Assembly (NCBI GenBank): GCA_903887415.1
Contig: CAISPO010000001.1
Coordinates: forward strand, 1-48,727
DNA length: 48,727 nt
Direction: 5' to 3'
DNA from: an uncultured Bacteroidota bacterium
GTDB taxonomy: Bacteria; Bacteroidota; Bacteroidia; Chitinophagales; Chitinophagaceae
Under the pieces are notes generated by a model. The model had not been told where the DNA came from, ran no database searches, and was given only the letters and a program-made list of their open reading frames with translations. Positions within the stretch are counted from its first letter, which is position 1. Every line of letters starts with the position of its first letter. The position numbers were made by a program, and so were the translations under genes. This document shows positions 26,312-34,543 of the stretch, in pieces.

Positions 26312-27661
26312 TTGCTTCTACCCGAAATACTGCTGAGTGAACTGCAAGGAGTAAAAGGCTTTAACGAAACCGCTTTCCTGGCTGCGCATGATCAGTCTGC
26401 CCCGGTATCTGTCCGCCTAAATCCGGCGAAGGACATAGGTCTTTTTGCTGCGAAAGAAAAGGTCGCCTGGTGTGGCAACGGCGTGTACCTTAATGAACGC
26501 CCGGTGTTTACCCTCGATCCTTCCTATCATGCCGGTGCTTATTATGTGCAAGAGGCATCGTCTATGTTTTTGGCGCATATGCTTGGTGGCATTTTAACCG
26601 GAAAAGAAGGATTGCGTGTGCTTGACCTGTGTGCCGCGCCCGGTGGGAAGAGCACTTTGATAGCGTCCTTGCTCGATAGGGAGAGCCTGCTTATCTCTAA
26701 CGAAGTAATACGCACCCGAGCCTCTATACTGGATGAGAATATGACCCGCTGGGGGCATATGAATACCTGGGTTACCAGCAATGATCCTCGCGACCTGGGG
26801 CGGCTGCACGGGTACTTTGATATTATTATTGTGGATGCGCCATGCAGCGGATCTGGCCTGTGGCGCAAAGACCCACGCGCCCTGGACGAATGGAGTGAAG
26901 CCAATGTGCAAATGTGCGGCGAGCGGCAGCAGCGCATACTCACAGATGTGTGGCCTTCGCTGAAACAGGGTGGGGTATTGATCTATGCTACCTGTTCTTA
27001 TTCACCGCAGGAAGACGAGGATGTATTGGATTGGCTTGCTGGAGCGTATGACGTGGCTCCGCTGTCTATAACGTTAGAAGAGGAGTGGGGTATAGTAGCT
27101 GTGAGTACCGCAAAAGGAATGACGGGCTACCGCTTTTTCCCCGATAAGGTGAGGGGCGAGGGCTTTTTTATAGCGGCTGTGCAGAAAAATGAGGAAGCGG
27201 AGGGTCTTCGCCCGGAGCGGTTCAAAACGGGACACGATAAAAAAATACAACAACAGGCGGGGTACCTCTTAAGGGATGGCGATGCTGTTTTTATACAAAC
27301 CGATAAGGAAAGTTACAGTGCGCTGCTACGGCAGCACGAGCCGGATCTGCAAATACTGAAGAGGGCAGTTTATATGAGAAAAACAGGATTGAAACTGGGC
27401 ATGCCTGCGGCAAAAGAGTGGTTGCCGGAACATGAGGTGGCGCTGAGTATAGATGCCAGCCAGGCATTGCCGTTTATAGACGCAGATCGTGAGCAGGCAC
27501 TTAAGTTTCTGAAAAGGGAAGAAATGGGTATTGCTGGCTTGCCAAAAGGATGGCAAATTGTGAAACATAAGGGACTGGGCCTGGGTTGGATAAAATCGCT
27601 TGGGAATCGCTCTAATAACTACCTGCCGAAACAATGGCGAATAAGAATGGAGATAGAGTAA
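26312..27661 (+). CDS. rRNA cytosine-C5 methyltransferase (RsmF/RsmB-like)
   Basis: 449 aa. The methyltransferase core shows VLDLCAAPGGKSTLIASLL (SAM motif I), IIVDAPCSGSGLWRKDP (motif IV, PCSG cysteine) and IYATCSYSPQEDE (motif VI, TCS cysteine), the two cysteines of RNA m5C enzymes. The C-terminal region from about residue 280 resembles the PUA-like tail of RsmF/NSUN-type enzymes. No ATG fits the beginning: the frame opens after a stop at 26288-26290 and the first usable codon is TTG at 26312; ATT at 26297 is the only other candidate. It lies 34 bp after purB and may be cotranscribed. Confidence 0.9.
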   Translation: MLLPEILLSELQGVKGFNETAFLAAHDQSAPVSVRLNPAKDIGLFAAKEKVAWCGNGVYLNERPVFTLDPSYHAGAYYVQEASSMFLAHMLGGILTGKEGLRVLDLCAAPGGKSTLIASLLDRESLLISNEVIRTRASILDENMTRWGHMNTWVTSNDPRDLGRLHGYFDIIIVDAPCSGSGLWRKDPRALDEWSEANVQMCGERQQRILTDVWPSLKQGGVLIYATCSYSPQEDEDVLDWLAGAYDVAPLSITLEEEWGIVAVSTAKGMTGYRFFPDKVRGEGFFIAAVQKNEEAEGLRPERFKTGHDKKIQQQAGYLLRDGDAVFIQTDKESYSALLRQHEPDLQILKRAVYMRKTGLKLGMPAAKEWLPEHEVALSIDASQALPFIDADREQALKFLKREEMGIAGLPKGWQIVKHKGLGLGWIKSLGNRSNNYLPKQWRIRMEIE

Positions 27662-27760
27662 AGTTCATTATTTTGGTGGGTGCCAATATTATTTTTAACA
27701 ACGGTAAGGCTAATAATTGGGCATAAATGTTGTACTTTTCGCAACAAATCCTAAGGTATT

Positions 27761-28627
27761 ATGTTTAGATACTTATCTGTTTTTTTATTGTGCGTGCTTA
27801 GCTTTGGTGCTACCGCCCAGGATGCTGACAGCATACTGGCGGTGCGCAGGGGCACACGTTGGGCCGTAAGATATGAAATTAAGCAAGGGGAAAACCTGCG
27901 TATGCTGGCCCACCGTTTTTACGTAACCGAAAAAGACATAGAGTTTGAGCCTGATTTCGACAGAACCAAGAAGCTAACGACAGGTACGGTTATATACATT
28001 CCGGTACTCAGCCAGAATTATTCTTTAAGCAAGCCTTCTGTCCTTGATTCAAGGGATATGCACGAATTATATTTCCATGTTGGCGCGCATGATGATATTG
28101 GCATTATCAGTACTTATGCGGGCGTTACCAAATCAACAATGAGAATGTGGAACAACCTGCATGGCAATACACTTGTGGAAGGCCAGGCGCTGTTTATAGG
28201 CTGGGTGAAAATGATAGGCCGTGATACCACCGAAAACCCGTTGCGCGAATCGGCATATCCTGCGGTGCAGAAAACGGTTATTGCGGATACTGCGAAGCAA
28301 CGGATCATTGGAGGCCTTGATACCGTATATAACAGGCAAACCAATAATGGTCTGAATGTACTTACGGAAAAAGGCACGGCAGTATTTTTTGAAAAAGCAG
28401 GAAAGCTGAGCACCTACCAGGCTTTTCATAATGCTACGCCGCGCGGCACCATTATCAAAGTTTTCAATCCCGGTACAGGGAAGACCATCTATGTGAAAGT
28501 GCTAGGCCCGGTGCCAGACATCAAACTCTTCGCCAATAGCATCATTGGTATTTGCGATGCGGCCAAAGAAGCGCTGGGCATCACTGATAGTAAGGCCTGG
28601 GTAGAATTGTCTTATCCGGTTAATTAG
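27761..28627 (+). CDS. LysM-domain exported protein with RlpA-like C-terminus
   Basis: 288 aa with signal peptide MFRYLSVFLLCVLSFGATAQ. A LysM region (about 36-83: YEIKQGENLRMLAHRF to TGTVIYIPV) is followed by a second, weaker one (about 108-150: FHVGAHDDIGIISTYAGV to EGQALFIGW). The C-terminal part (from about 205) TAVFFEKAGKLSTYQAFHNA, GTIIKVFNPGTGKTIYVKVL and VELSY resembles the RlpA-like double-psi beta-barrel. It likely binds peptidoglycan in the periplasm. Confidence 0.85.
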   Translation: MFRYLSVFLLCVLSFGATAQDADSILAVRRGTRWAVRYEIKQGENLRMLAHRFYVTEKDIEFEPDFDRTKKLTTGTVIYIPVLSQNYSLSKPSVLDSRDMHELYFHVGAHDDIGIISTYAGVTKSTMRMWNNLHGNTLVEGQALFIGWVKMIGRDTTENPLRESAYPAVQKTVIADTAKQRIIGGLDTVYNRQTNNGLNVLTEKGTAVFFEKAGKLSTYQAFHNATPRGTIIKVFNPGTGKTIYVKVLGPVPDIKLFANSIIGICDAAKEALGITDSKAWVELSYPVN

Positions 28628-28629
28628 GT

Positions 28630-28693
28630 CCTTCGGCGGGGCTCAGGATGACAAATCGTTTTTTTGGAATTTGGGAATTAGGGAATTAGGATT
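28630..28693. repeat. CCTTCG..CTCAGG unit followed by an AT-rich repeat string
   Basis: CCTTCGGCGGGGCTCAGGAT at 28630 begins 3 bp after the LysM gene, then GGAATTTGGGAATTAGG strings to 28693. Two repeat families are stacked in one spacer. Confidence 0.55.
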
Positions 28694-28709
28694 GTTTCTT
28701 GCCTGCTGC

Positions 28710-28737
28710 CTTTTGAATTTTTACTTTTGAATTTTTA
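28710..28737. repeat. Tandem 14-bp direct repeat before the GT9 start codon
   Basis: CTTTTGAATTTTTA occurs twice in tandem (28710-28723 and 28724-28737), ending 7 bp before the ATG at 28745. Its copy number may affect spacing or leader structure. Confidence 0.6.
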
Positions 28738-28744
28738 CTTTTTA

Positions 28745-29764
28745 ATGAAGGTACTTATAATTCGTTTTTCCTCTATTGGTGATATTGTGCTGACAACGCC
28801 CGTTGTGCGCTGCCTGAAGCAGCAGGGAAAGGATGTGGAAGTGCATTATCTTACCAAATCTTCGTATGCTGCAATACTTACCGGCAACCCATATATAGAC
28901 AAACTGCACTACCTCAATGACGACCTTGATGCAGTGACTGAAGAATTGAAAAAAGAGAAGTTCGACTGCATCATAGACCTGCATCACAATCTGCGCACAT
29001 TACGTGTGAAGAAGGCGCTGAATGTGAAGAGCTACTCGTTTCCGAAACTGAATGTGCAGAAGTGGCTGCTGACCACTCTGAAGATAGACCTGATGCCCGA
29101 TAAGAGCATTGTAGAGCGATATTTTGAAACGGTAAGGCCGCTGGGTGTGCAGAATGACGGCAAGGGCCTGGACTATTTTCTGCGGCAGGATAAGCTGCTG
29201 ACTAATACAGATATACCCATGAGTCACTGGGGAGGCTACGTGGGTTGTGTAATAGGCGGGTCATATAATACCAAAAAACTGCCGGTGGAGCAGTGGAAGA
29301 AATTCTGTGAGCTATCGCCTTACCCGGTGATATTGCTGGGCGGAGCTGAGGATGGGGCGGATGGGCTGGCAATAGCGGAACAAGACCCGATAAAAATATA
29401 CAACTCCTGCGGCAAATTTGATCTGAATGAATCTGCGGAACTCGTGAAAAATGCGCGTGTAGTTGTAAGCAACGATACAGGGCTGATGCATGTGGCTGCT
29501 GCGTTTCAGCGGCCTGTTATCTCGCTGTGGGGCAATACATCGCCGGGAATGGGCATGTTCCCTTACTACGGCTTTAATAACCTCAAGGAGCGCATGGCTC
29601 CACAATCTGTAATTATGGAAGTGGAAAAACTAAGCTGCCACCCGTGCAGCAAGCTAGGCTATAACCGTTGCCCGAAGAAACACTTTAAGTGCATGAATGA
29701 CCTGGATATGAGTGTGGCAGTGGAGCAGATGAAGAAGCACTGGGGGAATAACGCGAAAAATTAG
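28745..29764 (+). CDS. Glycosyltransferase family 9 (heptosyltransferase-like)
   Basis: 339 aa. MKVLIIRFSSIGDIVLTTPV is the GT9 opening, and IDLHHNLRTLRVK, PVILLGGAEDG, RVVVSNDTGLMHVAAAFQRP and LWGNTSPGMGMFPYYG are the ADP-heptose-type donor-binding blocks. It adds a sugar to lipopolysaccharide core or a related envelope glycan. The C-terminus has a Cys-rich segment (LSCHPCSKLGYNRCPKKHFK), common in Bacteroidota members. The ATG at 28745 is the family start; the earlier ATG-like frame at 28727 lies in the tandem repeat. Confidence 0.92.
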   Translation: MKVLIIRFSSIGDIVLTTPVVRCLKQQGKDVEVHYLTKSSYAAILTGNPYIDKLHYLNDDLDAVTEELKKEKFDCIIDLHHNLRTLRVKKALNVKSYSFPKLNVQKWLLTTLKIDLMPDKSIVERYFETVRPLGVQNDGKGLDYFLRQDKLLTNTDIPMSHWGGYVGCVIGGSYNTKKLPVEQWKKFCELSPYPVILLGGAEDGADGLAIAEQDPIKIYNSCGKFDLNESAELVKNARVVVSNDTGLMHVAAAFQRPVISLWGNTSPGMGMFPYYGFNNLKERMAPQSVIMEVEKLSCHPCSKLGYNRCPKKHFKCMNDLDMSVAVEQMKKHWGNNAKN

Positions 29765-29797
29765 TTAAGTATTGCCCTTATCTAATTCTTACAAATC

Positions 29798-30453
29798 ATG
29801 ATTAGCCAAAAGAAATTTATCGCGATATCGCTTGCGTTTTTTGTACTGGCTTTGTTTATGAATAAGGCCAACGCTCAAATTTCAGATAGCCTTAAAACGC
29901 AATTGCAACGGGTTAGTTCTGAAATGTGCGAGGAAGGCAACAATAATTTTATCGTGGTTGATGCGATTATTGACGGTTATATTAGTCTGCGAGCCAAATA
30001 CTCATTTGTTTATAAGAAGGATATGATCTTAATAAATGATGCCCCCTTAATGCCGTCCGACTATCCCCGGTATTCCGAAAAATAAAAAAGTATCTTCCAG
30101 CAGGAACTTCAATTCGAAGAAATAATTTTGTCGGTGTAACATTGCGTGAAATATTTGATGCAAAATCTTCTTTTAGGGCCGAGGCTAAAACCGCGGTTAA
30201 TCCTTTTACCTATCGCAGTGCTCTTGTAGAAATGCTTGCCAGTAATGCATTGTTGGACACTTCAATTAAATACACGGTTACCTATAATTTGGGAGGATTG
30301 TTTATCAACAACAATAATATTGATATTCTTACTGCCGGCAAGTACATTTCGTTTATCCAATCAAAGGGGTTTATTCCAAGGGAGCACGGTGATTCGCTCA
30401 TCATCGACAATAAAAAAAATCGTTGTACTGGTCAGACATATTCACATTACTAA
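29798..30453 (+). pseudogene. Exported protein split by a -1 frameshift in a poly-A tract
   Basis: Two frames together make one coherent protein. The first (29798-30085) has a signal peptide ending KANAQ and runs to PSDYPRYSEK then stop. The second frame continues from about 30079 as KIKKYLPAGTSIRRNNFVG and TLREIFDAKSSF, ending at 30453. The join is the tract GAAAAATAAAAAAG (30077-30090): restoring one A gives SEKIKKYLPAG. A second A8 run near 30412-30419 could be another slip, because the +1-shifted frame stays open to 30481. Function is not recognised. Real pseudogene, sequencing error in a homopolymer, or slippage are all possible. Confidence 0.6.
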
Positions 30454-30591
30454 CGGTAGCCTGTTTGCTCTGATAAACTAGTTCCATTTCTATTTTGTTA
30501 ATATTGTGTGCATTTCACTTTCCGGTAACTCAGGAATAATATTTTGGTAATGTATTTGCTGGTAACTTTAGTATAACTAAAAATTATACTT

Positions 30592-31065
30592 ATGCTATGG
30601 CGGAGATTTAGCGGAGAACCATTACGCGAACCAGTTAAGAAGGCTGTTGAAGATGCGATCATCAAGGAGACGAATTCAGGTTATAAGCTCAAGGTATGCA
30701 TCGGCACTGACTCACAGGTACGCGGCGAGGACACGGAATTTGCAACAGTGATCGTTTTTTTGCGTGAGAAACATGGCGGGTTTATGTATATCAGCAATGA
30801 TAAGACAAAACAGCGTTACAGCATTAAGGAGCGGATGCTGGTGGAGGTAGCCAAGAGCATAGAGATCGCGTACGAGCTATGTGACCTGTTCAACAAGTAT
30901 GATGTGGATATGGAAGTACATGCCGATATCAATACAAATCCGCAGTTTAAAAGTAATGAGGCACTCCGGGAAGCCATGGGCTACATCCTGGGTATGGGCT
31001 ATGCTTTTAAAGCTAAGCCAGATGCTTTTGCCAGCAGTTGCTGTGCCGATAAAATGGTAAACTAA
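30592..31065 (+). CDS. YkuK-like RNase H-fold protein (DUF458)
   Basis: 157 aa. LKVCIGTDSQVRGEDTEFAT carries the first acidic strand and turn of the DUF458/YkuK family, a ribonuclease H-like fold; MEVHADINTNPQFKSNEALR supplies further acidic residues (HADIN) typical of this group. GMGYAFKAKPDAFASSCCAD is the conserved end. Catalytic activity is not established for the family; the acid residues suggest a nucleic acid role. Stands alone with a TAACTTTA -7-like element about 27 bp upstream. Confidence 0.8.
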   Translation: MLWRRFSGEPLREPVKKAVEDAIIKETNSGYKLKVCIGTDSQVRGEDTEFATVIVFLREKHGGFMYISNDKTKQRYSIKERMLVEVAKSIEIAYELCDLFNKYDVDMEVHADINTNPQFKSNEALREAMGYILGMGYAFKAKPDAFASSCCADKMVN

Positions 31066-31216
31066 CAGTTTCTTTTTCCTTCCTTCGGCGGGGGCTTTAA
31101 ATCCCCTGGGTGCTGTTGTCTCCCTTATTTAAGTTTAAATTACTTTTATGCACCGGTGAATATTATGATACCCAACCAATTGATACGCTAAACTGTCTTT
31201 TTATTAAATAGTCTTT

Positions 31217-31693
31217 ATGCGAGGGTTATACGTATTGAGTTTCGTTTTGTTATTCTGCCTGTTTTCCTGCAGAACAGAGACCCTTCAATGTAGCCCTGCC
31301 GGCATTGAAGTGTACTTCGTAGGAGCTAGTTACGGTGATATAAGTAAAGCAACTGTTTTTGTCTATAAAAAGGATAATATATACGATAGCCTTGTTGATT
31401 CCGTTTCCACATATATCGAACAGATGGGTACTTCAGACACGACGAAGCTGCTGACCCACCTCGATGATGACCATGATTACCAGGTGAAATTGTTGGGTTC
31501 AAATACCATCTACTCCATAACCGGCCTCACTTTGGGCAATCATTATACCGATAAAATTCAGACTGGCATAGTGGATGATCTTGTTAAGTATGGATGCGTC
31601 AACAATACCGTATCCTACACGCTGAATGGGGAACAGTACGGAAATCCAAACGTAATGTCGGGCGTTTATAATGCTGTGTATATAAATAGATAA
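31217..31693 (+). CDS. Lipoprotein, unknown function
   Basis: 158 aa. Signal peptide with lipobox LFSC (Cys18). The mature part contains several beta-strand-like segments (IEVYFVGASYGDISKATVFV) and no recognised domain. ATG start in good context. Followed by a decayed region. Confidence 0.65.
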   Translation: MRGLYVLSFVLLFCLFSCRTETLQCSPAGIEVYFVGASYGDISKATVFVYKKDNIYDSLVDSVSTYIEQMGTSDTTKLLTHLDDDHDYQVKLLGSNTIYSITGLTLGNHYTDKIQTGIVDDLVKYGCVNNTVSYTLNGEQYGNPNVMSGVYNAVYINR

Positions 31694-31748
31694 TCTCTAG
31701 AGTTCGCTATGATATTGTCATTTGTTACCCTTCAGGGCTAATACAGAT

Positions 31749-31991
31749 TTATTTCGCAACATCGCCTGATATAAGGCGGGTATTTTTATAAATTTCCTTT
31801 AGCAATAATAATTGTACTCCAATAGACCGAAGTTCTAGTGCATCATCAACGTCACTGTATTCCCTCAGTTCCCAGAAGCCGGCATCATTTATACGGAATG
31901 CTTCAATACTATATGCTTCCGGCTCTACCAGCACATATTCTTTTAGCGAAGGAATATCCCGGTACAGTTCTTGCCGTATGCAACGGCAGGC
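31749..31991 (-). pseudogene. C-terminal remnant of a Uma2-family endonuclease gene
   Basis: The minus-strand frame reads [19 protein letters not shown] then [20 protein letters not shown], which matches the C-terminal part of Uma2 (DUF820) PD-(D/E)XK-fold proteins. It opens after a stop at 31992-31994 and has no start or N-terminal half, so at least 100 residues are missing. A GTG at 31934 could start a 61-codon peptide but is inside the conserved block. Uma2 genes are often multicopy and decay easily. Confidence 0.55.
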
Positions 31992-32032
31992 TCATTGATG
32001 ATCATATGGTAAAGGTAAGAAAAATTGTAGAT

Positions 32033-32167
32033 GCGTTTAAAGCTGAATATTGCAGGCTTAACAAAAACAGTGTATTTTTTATGCGGGGAAGATTACTCAT
32101 AATGCCCATGGCAGGTAATAATAGTTACCACGTCATTTGTAACTGTACATACCAAACGATGTTCTAG
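32033..32167 (+). pseudogene. Possible N-terminal Uma2 fragment, opposite orientation
   Basis: The plus-strand frame ends MPMAGNNSYHVICNCTYQTM before a stop at 32165. This resembles the N-terminal Uma2 block (YxxGxxxxMAGxxxxHxxI). It lies 40 bp from the minus-strand C-terminal remnant but points the other way, so an inversion or two separate copies would be needed. The match is short and partly guessed. Confidence 0.35.
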
Positions 32168-32176
32168 CGCTGCACA

Positions 32177-32686
32177 TTAGCGATTGATCGGTAGTACTAC
32201 CGGCTCCCCTGTTGCGAGGATACATAAGGGTTGGGCATCGATTGGGGCTGCGATATTTATGAGTATCGTTATTTGTGCTATTGCTTGTTTTCGTATATCA
32301 GTGGTCTTCTGCAACATTTCCACATCTGTATTGTTGCCGGGGTCCAGGGTCGTACGCTCACCGACTACCAGGTTGCCCGGAAGCCAGGAGAGTATTGCCT
32401 CCCAATTCTCTTCAGCTGTGCCATCTCCTGCCATTATCGCATCTCTTAAAGCGGGTTTATCTTTAAAGCCAAAGTTAATTGTCAGCGTTATAGCCATAAG
32501 TACTTGCATAATGATGGCCGTTTTTATGTTGGGAGGCAAACGAAGAATATCTTTTGCTATGTCAGCTAATCTTTGCTGAGGAATTATATGATGTCTTGTT
32601 CTTCCATTAGTGCTGAATGTATATGGATTCGCTAATCTAGGCATCTTAAATAGTTTTTGATTTAATTTATTTTGCAATGTAGCCAT
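32177..32686 (-). CDS. Orphan protein with an HHIIP motif, unknown function
   Basis: 169 aa from the ATG at 32686 (MATLQNKLNQKLF); a TTG at 32704 would add six residues. RTRHHIIPQQRL (HHIIP at 32-36) is like the His-His motif of HNH/Endonuclease VII-fold domains. A later segment WLPGNLVVGERTTLDPGNNT has W-x-P-G-N and D-P-G, which also occurs downstream of HHIIP in some HNH-like toxin or processing domains. There is no signal peptide and no partner gene next to it. It lies in a decay zone. Could be a nuclease-type domain; unproven. Confidence 0.5.
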   Translation of the reverse strand: MATLQNKLNQKLFKMPRLANPYTFSTNGRTRHHIIPQQRLADIAKDILRLPPNIKTAIIMQVLMAITLTINFGFKDKPALRDAIMAGDGTAEENWEAILSWLPGNLVVGERTTLDPGNNTDVEMLQKTTDIRKQAIAQITILINIAAPIDAQPLCILATGEPVVLPINR

Positions 32687-32704
32687 AACAATTATACTGC
32701 GCAA

Positions 32705-33114
32705 GGGTATTTTTCCCGTATTTTAAAAATTTCAGGTTTTTAGATATGTTTAAATCGGTGGGTTGGGGAAATTGGCAGGATTGCATTGCGTGGGTATCGC
32801 AATGTTTTATTGGCTATTGAATGAAACATGGGCAGTAGTTCTATGAACGCTGTTTAGAGAACGGAACTTATTTATGCTTCCGGATGCCTTGCGGAAAATC
32901 TCGAAGACCGGGATAATAAGAGCCGCATGATGCGAGAGTATCAAGTACGGTTCTGTGAGAGGCTTACGGTGAAACTCTGTTTGCCTACTCCACCATCCGC
33001 GGGGACGTAGGCACAGCCCACGCCCAAATGTTGCGCTTTTTTCGGGAACACAACAGACAACGGGGAAGGACGGAGTGATCTTTATTTTTGAAGGCAACTG
33101 GGGAGTTCCAGATG
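32705..33114. other. Gene-free stretch with a group II intron end
   Basis: No protein gene supported. The 32920-32988 part is intron domains V and VI. The 32705-32880 part has no reverse transcriptase remnant I can recognise. Positions 33000-33114 look like the target-side flank. Confidence 0.5.
32920..32988 (+). mobile_element. 3' end of a group II intron (domains V and VI), no reverse transcriptase
   Basis: Domain V is 34 nt at 32920-32953: GAGCCGCATGATGC, loop GAGA, then GTATCAAGTACGGTTC. It pairs as the usual hairpin with the AGC catalytic triad near the 5' side, a GNRA tetraloop and a 2-nt bulge. Compared with typical sequence it has a C at position 7 (giving a C-A mismatch) and A at 25. 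Domain VI follows: AGGCTTACGG pairs with CTGTTTGCCT around TGAAACT, with a bulged-A candidate. Conserved flanks (TGTGAGAGGC, GCCTACT) agree. Upstream there is no open frame for an intron-encoded protein, so this is a truncated remnant. Confidence 0.75.
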
Positions 33115-34107
33115 TTACAATTTGTTGTAAACAATTACTTCGCCTGTTTTCACGCTTTTAGTAATGAGTAATTTTTCGTCAAGGGATACTATCTCAAATG
33201 TTTGTGGCTGGGGATTATTCGAATAATGGTAAATGATATACTTGCCGTTATTAGCTATTTCGAAATTGCTTTTAGTGGTTGCCTGATGTTCTTTGCCGTC
33301 GATTGTAGATTTTGAGGCACTTTCAAACTCATTGTTGGCGAAATATTCTACTGTAGATTCAATGTCAATGTCTTTACCTCCTTTATTTGTTGTGCGTTTG
33401 CAATACCATTTTTTATTCAGTAATGCCGAGGGTATGGCTTCTCCATTTCCAGTTGACGCAGCAACATTACTTTCCGGGTTATTGTTACGGACCGGAGCGT
33501 GGTTTTTTTCGGCAGGCTCACTTTCGTACGTGGCGTTCGGTATATGCAAAGCGTCGATACATGCGATCCCCGATTTTATCGCATCTGCGTCATCATCTTC
33601 AATTTCTATGTCATAATTGGTGTATTCATCCTTCGGTAAACGGATCGTTTTAACAACGGACGTTCTAAGACTGGCCCAGTCCTTACTGTTTACGCCCAAC
33701 AAAAAGCTTGACCATCCGGCATCTGAACTTGTGAAACTAATTGCCGAACCCTTGTGATGTCCAGCATTTATTTTCCATAGATTCACTATTTCTCCGTTTT
33801 CAAGTAGCAGCATATATTTGTCGCTAAAAAAATGCGAACGGGAATCTGTCGAACGTACTTTCATTCGTATCAGGTTCTTGCCTGCTAAATTGCATGCGCT
33901 TACAAACAGTTCCTCTTTTCGGGCTTTTACACCCAGCATAACCGCAGCAACATGCTTTCCTCTCCCTTGAATATACATTCTTGTATAATCAGTGGCAACT
34001 GACCGCTCTTTGGTAAAGTCATCAACTTTATCAAAGTCGTAGCTGCATTTTTGGGCGTGCAAAAAACCAGGCAATAGGAAACAGAATAATAAACATAGTT
34101 TTCTCAT
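33115..34107 (-). CDS. Exported protein with C-terminal lipocalin-like region
   Basis: 330 aa. MRKLCLLFCFLLPGFLHAQ is a signal peptide; the ATG at 34107 is chosen because the signal begins there, although the frame opens further upstream to 34164. Residues about 20-215 are unassigned and beta-rich (AAVMLGVKARKEELFVSACN, WKINAGHHKGSAISFTSSDA). An acidic, low-complexity linker follows (IEIEDDDADAIKS). The last 100 residues (LLNKKWYCKRTTNKGGKD to SVKTGEVIVYNKL) resemble a lipocalin-like domain of Bacteroidota. Its start is divergent from rpoB. Confidence 0.65.
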   Translation of the reverse strand: MRKLCLLFCFLLPGFLHAQKCSYDFDKVDDFTKERSVATDYTRMYIQGRGKHVAAVMLGVKARKEELFVSACNLAGKNLIRMKVRSTDSRSHFFSDKYMLLLENGEIVNLWKINAGHHKGSAISFTSSDAGWSSFLLGVNSKDWASLRTSVVKTIRLPKDEYTNYDIEIEDDDADAIKSGIACIDALHIPNATYESEPAEKNHAPVRNNNPESNVAASTGNGEAIPSALLNKKWYCKRTTNKGGKDIDIESTVEYFANNEFESASKSTIDGKEHQATTKSNFEIANNGKYIIYHYSNNPQPQTFEIVSLDEKLLITKSVKTGEVIVYNKL

Positions 34108-34375
34108 AGTTTTAATATTTTGCTTAACACAAGATATATAAACCGAATGATACGGAAAAATCAATCTTTGATAGTTTTACTTTGTCCTACAAAAAAGTGT
34201 TGCACCGCTAAATGATTTTTAACAAAATTATAACTCCCGAAAATCCAAAATCCGCCATTTTGCCAGAGATTTAACAAGCCGTTTTGTTAAATTCATGTTA
34301 TAAAATAATTAATTTCCCTTTATTTTCAAGGGTTTAGGGGTAGTGAGGACGTTTGCGACTATTTTTGGAATATTT

Positions 34376-34407
34376 TTTGCTTATTTAATACGCAATTGGT
34401 ATCTTTG
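34376..34407 (+). promoter_or_regulatory. rpoB promoter, Bacteroidota type
   Basis: TTTG at 34376-34379 (-33 element), a 20-bp spacer, then TATCTTTG at 34400-34407 (-7 element, TAnnTTTG). Expected transcription start near 34414, giving a leader of about 130 nt. Fits the main sigma factor of Bacteroidota. Confidence 0.7.
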
Positions 34408-34489
34408 CCATCCCATTTTCGGGAGTACATATACGTGCATAACTCAGATTTGACCATTTTCTGTTAATACACATTACCTGTAAAGTTAA

Positions 34490-34516
34490 GCCCAGCTTAG
34501 CTTACGGGCATTTTTT
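34490..34516 (+). promoter_or_regulatory. GC hairpin plus T run in the rpoB leader
   Basis: GCCC and GGGC flank AGCTTAGCTTAC, followed by A and six T, ending 27 bp before the rpoB ATG. The stem has only 4 GC pairs, so it is a weak terminator or attenuator; TAAGC and GCTTA can form an alternative pairing. Confidence 0.35.
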
Positions 34517-34543
34517 GTTTGTAAAAAGAAGTACAAAAATACT

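Larger units (their letters stand above)
34108..34543. other. rpoB upstream region with promoter and leader
   Basis: 436 bp with no gene. It holds the rpoB promoter at 34376-34407 and a leader of about 130 nt that ends in a small GC hairpin with a T run. No rplJ, rplL or other ribosomal protein gene lies here. Confidence 0.7.

Noticed and set aside
32184..32579. 131-codon plus-strand frame opposite the HHIIP gene
   Set aside because: The minus-strand frame has a better start and a recognisable motif; the plus-strand one looks like antisense.
32807..33097. 96-codon minus-strand frame
   Set aside because: It is antisense to group II intron domains V and VI, where spurious frames of this type are common.
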